Assembly (NCBI GenBank): GCA_012064415.1
Contig: SSNU01000372.1
Span: 35,126-99,125, forward strand
Origin: Gyrodactylus bullatarudis
Taxonomy: Eukaryota > Platyhelminthes > Monogenea > Gyrodactylidea > Gyrodactylidae
Direction: 5' to 3'
Length of the DNA stretch: 64,000 bases
Position numbers and translations under genes: made by a program. Of this stretch, positions 35,101 through 45,591 are shown one piece after another (position 1 is the first letter of the stretch; each line of letters starts with the position of its first letter). Below the pieces are notes generated by a model. That model did no database searches, was not told the origin of the DNA, and was given only the letters and a program-made list of their open reading frames with translations.

Positions 35101-38100
35101 ATTTTATAAAAATGATGCTATACAAGAGAACTTTGAGAGGTTTTCACATGACAATGGATTGACTGTTTCTATAAATAAAAAGACATTCGCATAAACGTTC
35201 TTCAGAGACTGGGAAATATTCAACTGTCAATCTTGGATGCCAAGAGTAATACTTTATTGCAATGGTCAATGATGATTCTGAGAATAGGTTTGTACATATA
35301 TAATGAAGCCCTCTTTTACGAGTTGAAGAAAAAAATTATGAAAAAAAATTATTTTTATGAAAAATATGATCTTTTTTTCAAATTCCCATTGGGCACCAAA
35401 ATCCCATTTTTTCCAACTTTGAACCGAAAATTTTTATTGATTTGAAAGTTACAGCCTGATCGAGAGAGTTTTTTCAAGATCAGGATTAGACAAGAAAATC
35501 AATTCAACTGAATCTTATCTGATGCATAGCCTCATTATCGTTTGAGAGCGGAGTTTCGGTTTTTTATAATTTTCACTACTTGAAAATCAATGAAATTTCG
35601 ATAGTTCAAAATCTCTCGAAAATTGAGAACCTGTCAATAATTTGACGGTGCTATTCAGCTTTATTATCTAATCGTGATACTGAAAATCAATTTTCGATCA
35701 CTCTCCCACTTTCAAATCAATAAAAATTCAATATTCGAAAAAAAGGGATTTTGGAGCCCAATGGGAATTTGAAAAATGGCCATATTTTTCATTAAAATAA
35801 GTTTTTTTCAGAATTTTGAAAGTGGGCAGCATGAGTTGGATTCCAGAAAATCTTTGGAAACAGAATATTTGAAATTTTATTGATTATCTTGGCATCCGCA
35901 TATTTACTAGCGGAAACTAAGTCATGATATAATTCTTCACAAGAGTTTTTAGCTCGAAGAAATACTGACCTATCGATTTTGTAGAGTTTATCAAAGTTGA
36001 TAGATTTTACAAGAAGTTGCTTTTCTGATTGAATTTGTGATGAAAAGGCTTTCAGAATATTTATGAATTTTGCTCTAGACCGAGAATATTTTTCGAAAGA
36101 ACATTGCATGTTGCTTTCATTAATATAGATGTAAATATTTCCCAAATTATGAACAATGATTTTGAGATACTGAAGTATTGGGGATGTTTTTTCAATAAAG
36201 AGAGCAATGGGATTTGATAACTGAGAGTTGAACTTATAGAGAAAATCAAGGGAGTGAAGAAATAAAGAGCTCTCCAATTGAATATTTACAGTATTCATTC
36301 CAGTGTTAAGTGGAAAATGCTTTTTCTTGATTATTAAATTGGAATCTGAAAGATTTCCAATATTGACTATGCTGAGATAAGAAATAAATATATCCTTGCA
36401 ATGTAGGATTTTTTGACTATATACGAAACACTGAAGGGAGGATTTGATTTGATCATCAATTAAATGGTGAAGAGAGATTTTCAAATCCAGATTTTGAACT
36501 CTAGCTAAATTCTTAAAAAATTAGGAATTATCTTACGTTTCCTCTGGTGGGGAGGATTGGGTACTCTCTCTATCTTGTTTAAGCTTTTTGTTCATATTTT
36601 ATCATCAAAAATTTCCTACTTCATAATTTTTTTATTCGATTTATATTTCCAACGAATCTTACACCTTTTACAGTTTCTCAAAAATATTCAGAGATAACAT
36701 GGAATATTCAATTGCCTATCGAATGGTGTAATCCTTTTTCTGTAAACTCTAAGAAAACAGAGTTATTTTATCTCAACTATTACTATAGACACAGTAAGGA
36801 TTTTTGGATCATTTGAAAGAGCGAAAAAATTTCTATCTCATGATGCATAACACGCAGTATTTAATTTTAAAAAAACGCTTTATGGTTAGCTGTCAAATAT
36901 TGGGATTTGAAAATATCTGCTCAGTTCTGATTAGACCTTGGATACTGAACATTCATTGGTTACTGATTTGGGGCAGAAAGGTATAAAAGTAAACCTCCAT
37001 GAAATATTTAATTTATCTCGAGTCATCATGTGTGAAATTGACTGTATGCGATATCGTATTTTGGATAATTAACTTGTTATAGATTTTTGACATGAGAATT
37101 CTTCTTCCTTTAGTAATACGTCAGTAACGGGCAGTAAGAATGCCACTTTTGCTATATTTAATTGTATGTTTTCATAAGCAATGAAGTCTGATTCAGATGA
37201 TGTAGAGCATACTGTTGTGGCTATTTTTCAACTTAAACTTATTCAAATTATTCGATATTATTCATACAACCATGTTTTAAAAATATAGTTTTAACCCTTT
37301 CGGTGCGGAGACTATTTCACAATTTTTTATAAAAACCAAAATTGAGCTATGAAGATACCAAGTTATTTTTGCCAAAAATATTACTAATTCATGTTCACAT
37401 TGTGGGCTTTAATTGATCCAGAAACCTATCAAACTGGTAGAGTTATGAAGGTTAAAAAAATTGGAAAATGGACATATATGTCCATCGGCACGGAAAGGGT
37501 TAAGAAGTGATGAATTTTAAATATTGCATGTTTTTGCTATTTTTCAGAATAAAAATGCTATTTTTTTAATCGCCCTGATAATAAGTCAAGAATATTTTTA
37601 ATTACAATGTTTATAAAAAATGTAATTCTGAATTAAGAAGAAAATTTCATGAAGCTTCTTTGAGTAGTTACTTACCTCTGGAGCCATAAAGGGAATAGTC
37701 CCAAACATTTGACCCTTGAATTGGCCGTCAACACTTTCCATTTTCGGCAGGATTGCATGAGTGCCAAAATCGGATATCCTCAGAATATGGCCGGTCTCAT
37801 CGATCAATAGATTTGCACCTATACCAAGATAAAAATGTTAATTTAAATCCTAATTTTTCTTTGCAAAACAAGAGATTAAGGAACAAATTCATGAAATATA
37901 TCTTTTTGACTTTTTTTCGATTTGCTCGATAGCATTCAATTTTTAAACGCATGACATCTGGAAATTTCCCATACTTTATCTTTAATACGTATTCACGTAT
38001 TCTCAGTGATGAAAAAATTTAATTTTGAATGGACCACACAAAGAATATATTGCTCGCTTATTCTTTTTAGTTTGAATAAACAATAAATACATCTTGAGGA

Positions 38101-41100
38101 ATATATTACAAGTTTTTATTGCTAGTTTTATAACTATAGGACCTGAAAAAGTCTTGATAAGCAAGATTCCGAGAATGATCCCAAGAATGCTTAGATATTA
38201 GAGAGTATTATTTATTTTGACCGAAAATTCGATCCTTCCTAATTTAACAAGCAGTGAGTAGTAGAGATCATTTTCTGTCATATCCATTTGTATTATGCAA
38301 CAAAATTAATTCTAAGCCCATAAGAAGATATTTAATTATATTATTTTTGAGGTCAAAAAATACTACGATTTGATGAAAAATCCGATCAAGAGGCAGACTC
38401 TGAAACTAAACCTAATGACATGAAGATGAGAATTTACTATTCTTACTAAAAACTAGATATTTTTCTCCGGATTCAGAGAAAAATAATTTTTTGAATTCTA
38501 AAACGGAATGAGCTAATAAGTTGTAGATATTCAAAAAAAGATTCTGAAAAAAAATTCAATCTGATCAAAATTAGGCCAATTTTTGGATTTGGAAAAAAAA
38601 GTCAACTTTTTCAACTTTAAAACCTAAAATTTTCATCGATTTCGATGTTTCGAAACAGTTAAGTACTGATATTTGGGATCAACATTCGACGAAGAATTCG
38701 AATTCACCTGCAGAAGTTCACTGAAGTTCGTCATTACTGTGGATTGAATTTTTCGATTATCACGAAGGAAAATTATCCAAAATCTGAAGTTAAACTTTTT
38801 CTCGGAAACAGTAAGATCTTCGCTATCTCTATGGCCGAATTCAAATTCTTTGTCTAATGTTGATCCCAAATATTAGTACTTAACTGTTTCGGAGCATCGA
38901 AATTTTTTTAGAATTCAAAAAAAATTTTTCTGTGAATCCGGAGAAAAATATCGAGTTGTTTTTTCGTGTCAACTAGCTTTATGTTCTTATAAATGTTTGT
39001 AAAGATTGTGATACAATAATAATTTAACTCATTGATTTGTTTCTTCCTTTTCATTTTAAATGTACTTATGCTAATGTACGAATACATTATGACTTTTCAC
39101 CGAATTCTATCCAACATTTTGTTACAGTAAAATTTAATATAAACAGTAACAATGAATTTTGAATATGTAGTATGAATAAAGTCAATGATCAATATCATTT
39201 CAAGAATTAACTTTCCATATAAAATAGAGAGAGGAATTTTTATGGACAACTAATATATTATAGATTCTGAAAGATGGCTTATTTGTGTTTCATCTGTTCG
39301 AAAATAATGAGATAAAGATCAATCGAAACTCGTATGGATGTTCTCACTCAAGGTCTAAGGCTTGCAAACAGATTAATCCAGCGGTTAATTTTCAAAATGC
39401 GGAATGAGAATAGTACCCCCTTACAAACCTCAAGACTGAATGTTTATGAATAAGATTTAGCCGAGTCAAAAATCACATAACTAGCAGGTGTGAACATCCA
39501 AATTCTTCTGATAAATTGAAACTTGGCGCTGGCTGATATCATGAATACGTGAAGTTTCTATTCGTCCTAAAAGTTCGGTATCTTGAGCGATTTTCAATTT
39601 ATTTCTTAATGTTATATATGTTTTAGGAATTATCTAAAAGATTAATAAAATTTCATACGGTGCGAGCTTTATATTCAGGATATTTTGTCAGAAATTTGTT
39701 CANNNNNNNNNNNNNNNNNNNNNNNNNNNNNNNNNNNNNNNNNNNNNNNNNNNNNNNNNNNNNNNNNNNNNNNNNNNNNNNNNNNNNNNNNNNNNNNNNN
39801 NNNNNNNNNNNNNNNNNNNNNNNNNNNNNNNNNNNNNNNNNNNNNNNNNNNNNNNNNNNNNNNNNNNNNNNNNNNNNNNNNNNNNNNNNNNNNNNNNNNN
39901 NNNNNNNNNNNNNNNNNNNNNNNNNNNNNNNNNNNNNNNNNNNNNNNNNNNNNNNNNNNNNNNNNNNNNNNNNNNNNNNNNNNNNNNNNNNNNNNNNNNN
40001 NNNNNNNNNNNNNNNNNNNNNNNNNNNNNNNNNNNNNNNNNNNNNNNNNNNNNNNNNNNNNNNNNNNNNNNNNNNNNNNNNNNNNNNNNNNNNNNNNNNN
40101 NNNNNNNNNNNNNNNNNNNNNNNNNNNNNNNNNNNNNNNNNNNNNNNNNNNNNNNNNNNNNNNNNNNNNNNNNNNNNNNNNNNNNNNNNNNNNNNNNNNN
40201 NNNNNNNNNNNNNNNNNNNNNNNNNNNNNNNNNNNNNNNNNNNNNNNNNNNNNNNNNNNNNNNNNNNNNNNNNNNNNNNNNNNNNNNNNNNNNNNNNNNN
40301 NNNNNNNNNNNNNNNNNNNNNNNNNNNNNNNNNNNNNNNNNNNNNNNNNNNNNNNNNNNNNNNNNNNNNNNNNNNNNNNNNNNNNNNNNNNNNNNNNNNN
40401 NNNNNNNNNNNNNNNNNNNNNNNNNNNNNNNNNNNNNNNNNNNNNNNNNNNNNNNNNNNNNNNNNNNNNNNNNNNNNNNNNNNNNNNNNNNNNNNNNNNN
40501 NNNNNNNNNNNNNNNNNNNNNNNNNNNNNNNNNNNNNNNNNNNNNNNNNNNNNNNNNNNNNNNNNNNNNNATGTATGATTATTAGGAAATAGAGATACTT
40601 TTTTATTACAATTTTAATATGACTACTTTATAGTAGAGGGTCGATTATTTTTTATCGAGTTGGTCTTTTCTATATACAATTTTTAGAGAATTCACTGTAG
40701 TTTGTTAATACGCTGATTACGAATTTACAGTTATTTTAACGCATTTTTAGTTCAGAAGTTATCGATCAAAAATTGGTAATCTATGAAGCTTTACTTTTCC
40801 ATCTATGACCCTGGGAAATAGGTTTTCAAAAATACGTTTTAAATAAAAAAAGCACGTGTTTGGAAAATGAGAGCATGGCATCTTTTCATATTCCAGAAGA
40901 TTAATAAATTTCCTATCGAATGAGCAGTAAACGAAGTATTGGATGATTAATAAAGAGTTGCTAAAAGGACATGTGATAAAAATAACCGGGAGGAACCTTA
41001 AAATTGAAATGTCAAGGTTTTCGAATAGAATAAGACAGACTAATAATTATTTTTTTAATTTTCTTATCAGCAATAATTGCACATGATTAATGAATACAGG

Positions 41101-44100
41101 AAGTTATCAAAAATAGTAAATTTTTTTTAATAAACTAGAAAATTTCATTGATATTTTTGGTAATATCTTGAGTGGGTCTCAAATAGCTAAGCCAAAACTC
41201 CATTTTGTTAGAGTCCCTATTAGAAATGAATATACAAAATTTGACATTTCTACTGACCTAGGTTCTATAATGGCGAGTTTCTATACCAATTTAATCTTTT
41301 CATTAATGCTTCTATAATATAGAAATATAAAATCAGTTGAGTCACCTTTTAGGTCCCTATGGATGATTCCATTTTCATGTAGGCACTTTAAGCCGCAAAC
41401 TATCTGCATTGTGTACATGATTGTTTGGACTTCATTGCAAGGTCCAAATTGTTGAAGCATAGAACTAATCGAGCCACCTGCCATCCATTCCATAAAAATG
41501 TCAACACTCTGCTCATTATGATTGTAATTGGCGCCAAATAGGGGTAAAATATTTCTATGATCGAGCCGGCGCATGATCTCTATCTCAGCGTTGACGATCA
41601 TCTTTGTCTCTTCCGTTTCCAGGGGACCTTTTGGCTTTTGATTTATTTTAAATGCCATATTCTTCAAGTTGATTCGTTTGACAGCCATAAAGACGCCAGT
41701 TCGCTTGTCTCTTGCCTTGTAACATATCCCGTAAGCTCCATTGCCGAGAATGGTCCCTTTAATCCAATCAACATCTTCTCGATAAGAGTTTGAATCATCT
41801 GATAAACCTTTGCTTATCCAGGGTATATTTGTCAGGTTACGACTCTGGATTTCTTTCCCGCTGGAAATCAAAGAGTTCCGTAAGTAGGTGATTTCTGCTT
41901 CTGTTGAGTCTTCACTGGAGCTCAAGTTTAAAATTTCTGCATAGCCATTCCTGAAAGGTTTATCGTTTGCATTTAGGGTGTCAATTTCATCTTGGCTAAT
42001 CGCTTGCATAACAGTCAGAGCAACAGGATCATAGGCTGGCTCATTATCAGGTAGAAATTTGAGAGATTCGTCAACATCAGTTCTACGAATAGGTCTAATC
42101 GGTACATTCGGTACATTTCTGTAGTTGATTTCTAAATAATTTGATAATTCTCTTTCGAATTGATTGCGTAGGTCAGGATCAAGTTGATAGATTTCAGCTT
42201 GCACTAAATTTCCCACGTTGGCATTAAAGTCAGAGGATCGACTCAGCATTTTTTTTCCTGTCAAAAGGAACAATGACCTTGACAACTTTTGAGCATGCAG
42301 ATTGACCTTTAGGTAAACCTCCTTGACAAAATTCCAGTTTACGTTATGCCGAAAGTTTTTCAGGAGACTCTTTTCATCGAATTCCAACTTTTTGTAAATA
42401 TTGTGTCTGGAGAAAATCAGAGTTGAAATGAGCTGCTTTTCACTCAGATTATGAAGACAGGCAGGTTCGATTTCCAAGAGTGAGATTAACGTTTTGAGGC
42501 GTCCGATCAAGTGTGTTTGATGGAAATGACTTGAAGTTAAAATAAATCTAGCCAAGTAGGGAATTCCACCGAAATCTTGACATTCTGAAATTTTTAAATT
42601 AATTTTTATATTTACTTCAAAGTAGTGATGTGTTTATTTCTTTCAATTACCTGAAATAGTGGAATCGCCTAGCTTAAACATTCCTCTATGACCGTAGGCA
42701 ATGTTTCGAATTATTTCCAAGGATAAATCTGCTCTCAAATCATTTTTGAGAATGAAAGCAATATCAAAGTCATTTTCCGAATCATTTATCGTGTTGGTTT
42801 TCCAGATAGACGAGGTTGTCGATAACAGATTGCCTCCAGCAAACCTCACCAGACGTTTGAGGAAGGAATAAAAACCATTTTGTAGCATTCTCAGGCTATT
42901 CACATCTTTCACATGCATATTAGAAAAGAGATTCTTCAAGAGATCCTAGGGAAAATTTTGAAAAATAAAAATCCTGTTTATGCAGAGCTTGACGGAGAAA
43001 CTCACAAAAATCTTCTTGAAAATCAATTCACTTGGATCTTCGAGGAATTTATGGTAAACTCTGAATAAGGTGGTTACTTTGACATCATCAGAGGAAAATT
43101 TTGTGGATTCTTTTAAATGATTTACGACGAAATCGGTTGTCTGTATTAATCCCATCTCTCGGTCCTCGGGATCGAATGAGTAGAGGTTTTTAACAAACTA
43201 GAATAAAAGTTGATAATGAACCAGTTAAATGTCCTAAATGTCAACAAATAAACTTCCATTTTAGGGTGTATAACTATCAGAGCTGTCTAAATGCTATCAT
43301 TCCTTGCATCTAATCACAATGGACTAGTAAACTCCAAAGAAACTTTTAAGCATCGATTAAACCAAATCATAGCAATTCGTCAAATCATTACATTAATATA
43401 CAGTTATTCTCGATTGATTTGAAAATTCATGATTTTTTACAAAATCTCATTTTTTGGTAGCCGATTCAAAAGGAACACAAACTCAAGCAAAAAATTTTGT
43501 GTCATTCATTAAATTTCTAGTAGACACGATTTTTTCATTGTTTTAAACATTGAGTTGAGAGAGGTTGTGAGAGGAATAAAACGTTATTTTTCAGGATCAC
43601 CAATAGACGAGAAGACCAAACATGGTCGTAGAGATTTAAGAAAACACTCCATTAAATTGCAAAAGTCTACATCCTATGTTTCGATCATTTTTAATGCTCG
43701 GTAAATCATGATGATACAAAATCAGTTCGAAATGAGGGTTTTTTCAAAAAAATGAATAAGAATAATTAGTTTCCTTGTCTATTTGAATCCTTGAAATCAA
43801 CAAAAATTTTCAAGTCAAAGTTGAAAAAAATTCAAAAAATCGCGCTAGCTCAAAATTTGAAATTTCTCCAAAATTTTCAGTGGATTTCAAATATGCCCAT
43901 CGAAAGATTTTTTTCACAAACATTAAAACAGATACAATAATATCTAAATAAAATCAGAATAGTTTTCAACTACTTATTATAATCCTTAAATTTAAAATTA
44001 ATTTTTATTATCTTGGTTATCAAGACTTGATAAATTTTTGTTATAAACTTAGAAATCTGTATCTCAAAGATCGCTTTCAGCTTCTCAAATGACCAATAAA

Positions 44101-45591
44101 TCCGATTTCAAAAAAATACATGATTTTCAAAGATAAAAAACCTTATATTTATATATAAAGGGGTGAATACAAGAACAATAGGTAGGGTGAGTAAAATGGT
44201 CAAAAACAATGGGAATATGATCACCATTAATGTCTGGGGTAGAGCAGTATTCATATACAATGGGATATACCAATATATTGTAAATATATAAATACAATAG
44301 GTCAATCGAAGGAGTTTATCTGTATTAATACCTATTTTTGAGTCAATTAAGAATTGCAATCTAAGTGAAATTTACGTGAATTATTTTCCAATTAGCCAAA
44401 TTCCTTAAAGGTTTTATTTGCAAAGAACCTCACATTTATTGAGTTGGCAAAGATCGTAGAAATACCATATTTAACATTAAATCATCTTTAAACTCTCTCT
44501 AAAAACAAAGTAATTTTAGGTATTATTTGAAGCCCGCGAAGCATTGAATTCAGGACTAAACTCTGAGTTAAGTATTGAGGGTCTCAATACTTAAGTATTA
44601 AGTAAGTATAAGATACATCATTTAAAATAGTCAGCTTTATTGGATTCAATCCGAGGAAGAACAACAATAAAATTTCATTCTAATCTTCATGCACTTGTGC
44701 GAAACATTTTGAGCTTAGAAAAAAATGGGTACCAAATAGTTATTAATACAGATAACGACCTCTTAATCAACTATTTTAGGCGATCACTGTTTTCTTATGG
44801 GTTCGAAGGGGTTAAACGTTCGATTGACCTATTGTATTTGACAATATATATTGGTACACCACTAAATTGTACATTATTTGTATAATAATACTCACGTTTG
44901 CAGGGAAAACAGCAAGGAATTTTGGTTCGTCTGACTTGAGGCTGAGAACAAATGAAAAATCCTCTTCATTCTCTGAGTTGTGGGTGGTCTTCAAGTTTTC
45001 GAGATTTATCCGATCAAGTTGTTTTTCAACTTGACAAGAATTCTGATTCATTGTTCCTGTATCTGAATAAAAAACAGTCAATTATTACAACTGTGGACTT
45101 GTCTAGTGAGTAAAGGAAGATTTCGAGATACAAAAAAGTAAAGTAAAGAAAGAAAAAAGAAAAATCTAATTAGCCAATAGAAAATTTGCATTCATTTTTC
45201 ATCCAATGAGAACGAAAAAGGAAATTACATCCAAAGCGTTTTATTACTTTCCCAGAGGGATGAGTCACCTTGTAGAAATAGTTGATAAACAAATACATTG
45301 AGAAATGATGAATTATAATCACACATTTTATAGGAATTTCGAATTAAAATTTTATGATTTAGAAGGAAAAATTAATGACAGATTTTTAGACAAATTAATT
45401 GTACTCACAGATTTTATTCAAAGGGATTTTTCTATAGGCACTCTGTAATCTGAAAATTAAACAAGATTAAAGAAAAGTCAGAGAAAAAGTCAATTTTCTA
45501 GATTAAAAAGCTCTTCATAAACCTACACATCAAATCCATCATTTTCATCAAAGGTGGAGTTCAATTTTTGCTTTGATTTAATAAAAGGAAT
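25982..45591 (-). CDS. MAP3K1-like: MEKK1-type MAP3K: kinase domain and preceding helical region
   Basis: Minus-strand exons: 45591-45527, 45449-45409, 45062-44896, 43197-43006, 42945-42651, 42584-41346, 37818-37676, 29648-29517, 26134-25982. All are GT-AG with consistent phases (809 codons including stop). The last four give a complete Ser/Thr kinase: G-loop GNGAYG, lysine in [26 protein letters not shown] at the hinge, [45 protein letters not shown] and a C-terminal NPSNRP motif. The EWMAGGS hinge and ANLLID-G pattern are specific to MEKK1 (MAP3K1). Such kinases phosphorylate MAP2Ks upstream of JNK, p38 or ERK. All catalytic residues are present, so it should be active. The exons before the kinase encode helix-rich sequence that may be an armadillo-like regulatory region; no RING or SWIM zinc motif typical of vertebrate MAP3K1 is seen. 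The two smallest exons are less certain. Confidence 0.85.
26471..26516. repeat. 15-bp perfect inverted repeat (hairpin)
   Basis: GTGGTTAAAGTTTTA at 26471-26485 is followed after 16 nt by its exact reverse complement at 26502-26516. It lies in the last MAP3K intron. It could be the end of a small foldback element; no further symmetry was seen. Confidence 0.6.
26745..26994 (+). pseudogene. Penelope-like reverse transcriptase fragment
   Basis: The frame [12 protein letters not shown] followed by [13 protein letters not shown] corresponds to the PLE reverse transcriptase motifs 'MGSPLSPxLAD' and 'xxRYVDDxF', with the catalytic VDD replaced by FDK. After a stop the next frame has [20 protein letters not shown] and HKVGLVIGL, the conserved 'T-x-x-R-Y-L-x-F-x-S-x-H-P-x-x-H-K' stretch between the palm and the endonuclease. 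The usual segment between MGSP...LAD and the YxDD motif is shortened, so the copy has an internal deletion as well as lost catalytic residues. It sits in a MAP3K intron on the antisense strand. Confidence 0.7.
27057..28221. repeat. Tandem duplication (about 550 and 615 bp units)
   Basis: Sequence 27057-27606 is repeated nearly identically as 27607-28221. The second unit carries about 65 extra bp (from about 27783, TCCTAGGAAATTAGGTAAAT onward) that the first lacks. Each unit holds a minus-strand copy of the tRNA-derived SINE. The first unit stops abruptly inside GGCCTAG, exactly where the second continues into the inverted SINE arm. This suggests unequal crossing-over or replication slippage at that junction, or an assembly artefact in a palindromic region. 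Confidence 0.8.
27874..28463. mobile_element. Foldback pair of tRNA-derived SINEs
   Basis: A minus-strand SINE copy (27874-28135) faces a plus-strand copy (28213-28463), about 250-260 bp each and nearly identical over their length, separated by about 77 bp. The outer ends are ATTAACCTACTAG and its complement. The plus copy lacks about 10 bp near 28375 present in the other. The whole arrangement is a large palindrome that could extrude a hairpin. Confidence 0.75.
28213..28463 (+). mobile_element. tRNA-derived SINE, + strand copy
   Basis: The head resembles a tRNA: box A-like TGGCCTAGTGGTTAGAAGC (28214-28232) and box B GGTTCGAATCC (28258-28268), the internal RNA polymerase III promoter elements. 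The anticodon arm region GCGTTGCCTCACAACG resembles tRNA-Glu or tRNA-Val, but the acceptor ends do not pair, so it is not a functional tRNA. The body (to about 28463) is unrelated to tRNA and ends GCTAGTAGGTTAAT. Related copies: minus strand in 27300-27530 and 27874-28135, and a 3' part at 51800-51937. SINEs need a partner LINE to move; the partner was not identified. Confidence 0.7.
28815..28890 (+). repeat. Dispersed repeat family B, copy 1
   Basis: The motif 'GGCGCCAATATGCC ... TTTTTTCAAACTTTGAACTG' followed by 'TTTATATTGATTTGAAAGTG' recurs near 33033-33110, 35376-35455 and, inverted, 35697-35790. Non-coding; boundaries approximate. Confidence 0.45.
29517..29648 (-). CDS. MAP3K1-like: MAP3K kinase exon: subdomains IX-X
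   Basis: 44 codons, phase 0 at both ends, acceptor TTTTCAG and donor GTAAGT. It encodes [17 protein letters not shown], the conserved D-x-W-S-x-G subdomain IX, then TSKPPW and NNMALAFH. The Asp of DIWSVG stabilises the catalytic loop in all eukaryotic protein kinases. The match to MEKK1-type kinases is close. Confidence 0.9.
30878..30955 (-). repeat. Dispersed repeat family A, copy 4
   Basis: An inverted copy of the family core: CTATGGCCAAACTCAAATTC followed by TTAGTCTAATGATGATC, the reverse of the segment seen at 5000 and 38690. Only about 80 bp are recognisable. Confidence 0.4.
33033..33110 (+). repeat. Dispersed repeat family B, copy 2
   Basis: 'GGCTCCAAAATCCC', a T run, then 'CGAACATTGTATTTTTATTG' and 'TTTGAAAGTGGGAGAGTGATC'. 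This is the same order as the copies near 28815 and 35376. Confidence 0.45.
35376..35790. repeat. Dispersed repeat family B, inverted pair
   Basis: The + strand copy at 35376-35455 (TTCCCATTGGGCACCAAAAT, then a T run, then ATTGATTTGAAAG) is mirrored by a reverse-complement copy at 35697-35790 ending GAGCCCAATGGGAATTTG. The arms are about 80-90 bp and the spacer about 240 bp, so this may be one palindromic element rather than two insertions. It abuts the 3' end of the nested gene, whose stop lies at 35792-35794. Confidence 0.55.
35792..36595 (-). CDS. Unknown 255-aa protein, gene nested in a MAP3K intron
   Basis: Exon 1 (36595-36537) starts at ATG in the context AAAATATGAAC and encodes [19 protein letters not shown]. 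Exon 2 (36500-35792) encodes 235 further residues ending SEKNLF and TGA. The 36-nt intron has GTAAGA and TAG ends; an upstream AG four bases earlier would give a stop, so the later AG is chosen. The protein is predicted soluble, mostly helical with some beta-like segments ([35 protein letters not shown]). It has no signal peptide, membrane span or zinc motif. I do not recognise the family. The long open frame in AT-rich DNA (stop codons would be frequent by chance) and the clean intron argue that it is a real gene, on the same strand as its host gene. Confidence 0.65.
37291..37503. mobile_element. piggyBac-type MITE with TTAA target duplication
   Basis: TTAA (37291-37294) and TTAA (37500-37503) enclose a 205-bp non-coding element. 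The ends CCCTTTCGGTGCGG (37295-37308) and CGGCACGGAAAGGG (37486-37499) are inverted repeats matching at 12 of 14 positions. A subterminal palindrome GGACATATATGTCC lies at 37470-37483. CCC...GGG termini, TTAA duplication and a subterminal palindrome on one side are characteristic of piggyBac-derived MITEs. It differs in sequence from the piggyBac remnant at 23.7 kb, so it was mobilised by another family member. It sits in a MAP3K intron. Confidence 0.85.
37676..37818 (-). CDS. MAP3K1-like: MAP3K kinase exon: DFG and activation segment
   Basis: This 143-nt exon enters in phase 1 (the G of the preceding exon completes Gly), continuing HRDLKG into [20 protein letters not shown], and ends with GTIPFMAPE. 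It therefore carries the metal-binding DFG, the activation loop and the APE motif. Acceptor and donor are AG and GTAAGT. Everything needed for catalysis is intact. Confidence 0.92.
38417..38970. repeat. Dispersed repeat family A, copy 5 (full palindrome)
   Basis: The left half starts GACATGAAGATGAGAATTTAC and contains ATTTTTCTCCGGATTCAGAG and, at 38640-38706, GTTAAGTACTGATATTTGGG with the AAGAATTCGAATTC core. The right half (38826-38970) is its reverse complement, ending near CGTGTC. The element is thus about 550 bp and almost entirely a palindrome. It is non-coding and sits in a MAP3K intron. It is the longest family member seen and best defines both ends. Confidence 0.65.
39703..40570. other. 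Assembly gap (run of N)
   Basis: 868 unknown bases, inside the MAP3K intron between the exons at 37676-37818 and 41346-42584. The flanks show no exon, so the gap probably does not remove coding sequence, but this cannot be shown. Confidence 1.
41346..42584 (-). CDS. MAP3K1-like: MAP3K large exon: linker and kinase N-lobe
   Basis: This 1239-nt exon enters in phase 1 (completing Glu) and reads [16 protein letters not shown], a helix-rich stretch, a linker with [14 protein letters not shown], and then the kinase from [16 protein letters not shown] through FMAVKR, the alpha-C helix (Glu in [12 protein letters not shown]) and FMEWMAGGS to [11 protein letters not shown]. There is an insert of about 15 residues between beta-3 and alpha-C relative to typical MEKK1. 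Donor GTGACT follows AAAAG. Confidence 0.92.
42651..45591 (-). CDS. MAP3K1-like: MAP3K exons upstream of the kinase (possible ARM-like region)
   Basis: Five exons, 45591-45527, 45449-45409, 45062-44896, 43197-43006 and 42945-42651, keep one open frame. They encode segments such as [34 protein letters not shown] and [19 protein letters not shown], which look like amphipathic helices as in HEAT/armadillo repeats. MAP3K1 of animals carries such repeats between its zinc domains and kinase, so the position fits, but the repeat identity is inferred. The 65-nt and 41-nt exons rest only on splice signals and phase. Confidence 0.65.
43198..44895. other. MAP3K intron, no gene seen
   Basis: About 1.7 kb between two MAP3K exons. 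Short open frames on the + strand show no motif. A weak family B-like stretch is present near 43800. Confidence 0.5.

Larger units (their letters stand above)
29649..35791. other. MAP3K intron interior, no gene seen except the nested one upstream
   Basis: Intronic DNA of the MAP3K gene between exon 29517-29648 and the nested gene ending at 35792. It holds family A and B repeat copies (30878-30955, 33033-33110, 35376-35455, 35697-35790) and no other coding signal that I can support. Confidence 0.5.

Noticed and set aside
36501..36504. Upstream AG as acceptor for the nested gene
   Set aside because: Using the first AG of TAGCTAG gives an immediate in-frame stop; the second AG keeps the frame open for 235 codons.
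39660..40592. Very long open frames across 39660-40592
   Set aside because: They are produced by the run of N and carry no sequence information.
43006..43197. Resemblance of this MAP3K exon to PP2A B56 regulatory subunits (FD-x-ED-x-RE pattern)
   Set aside because: Only a short helix pattern matches; the surrounding sequence and the linked kinase do not fit a phosphatase subunit.
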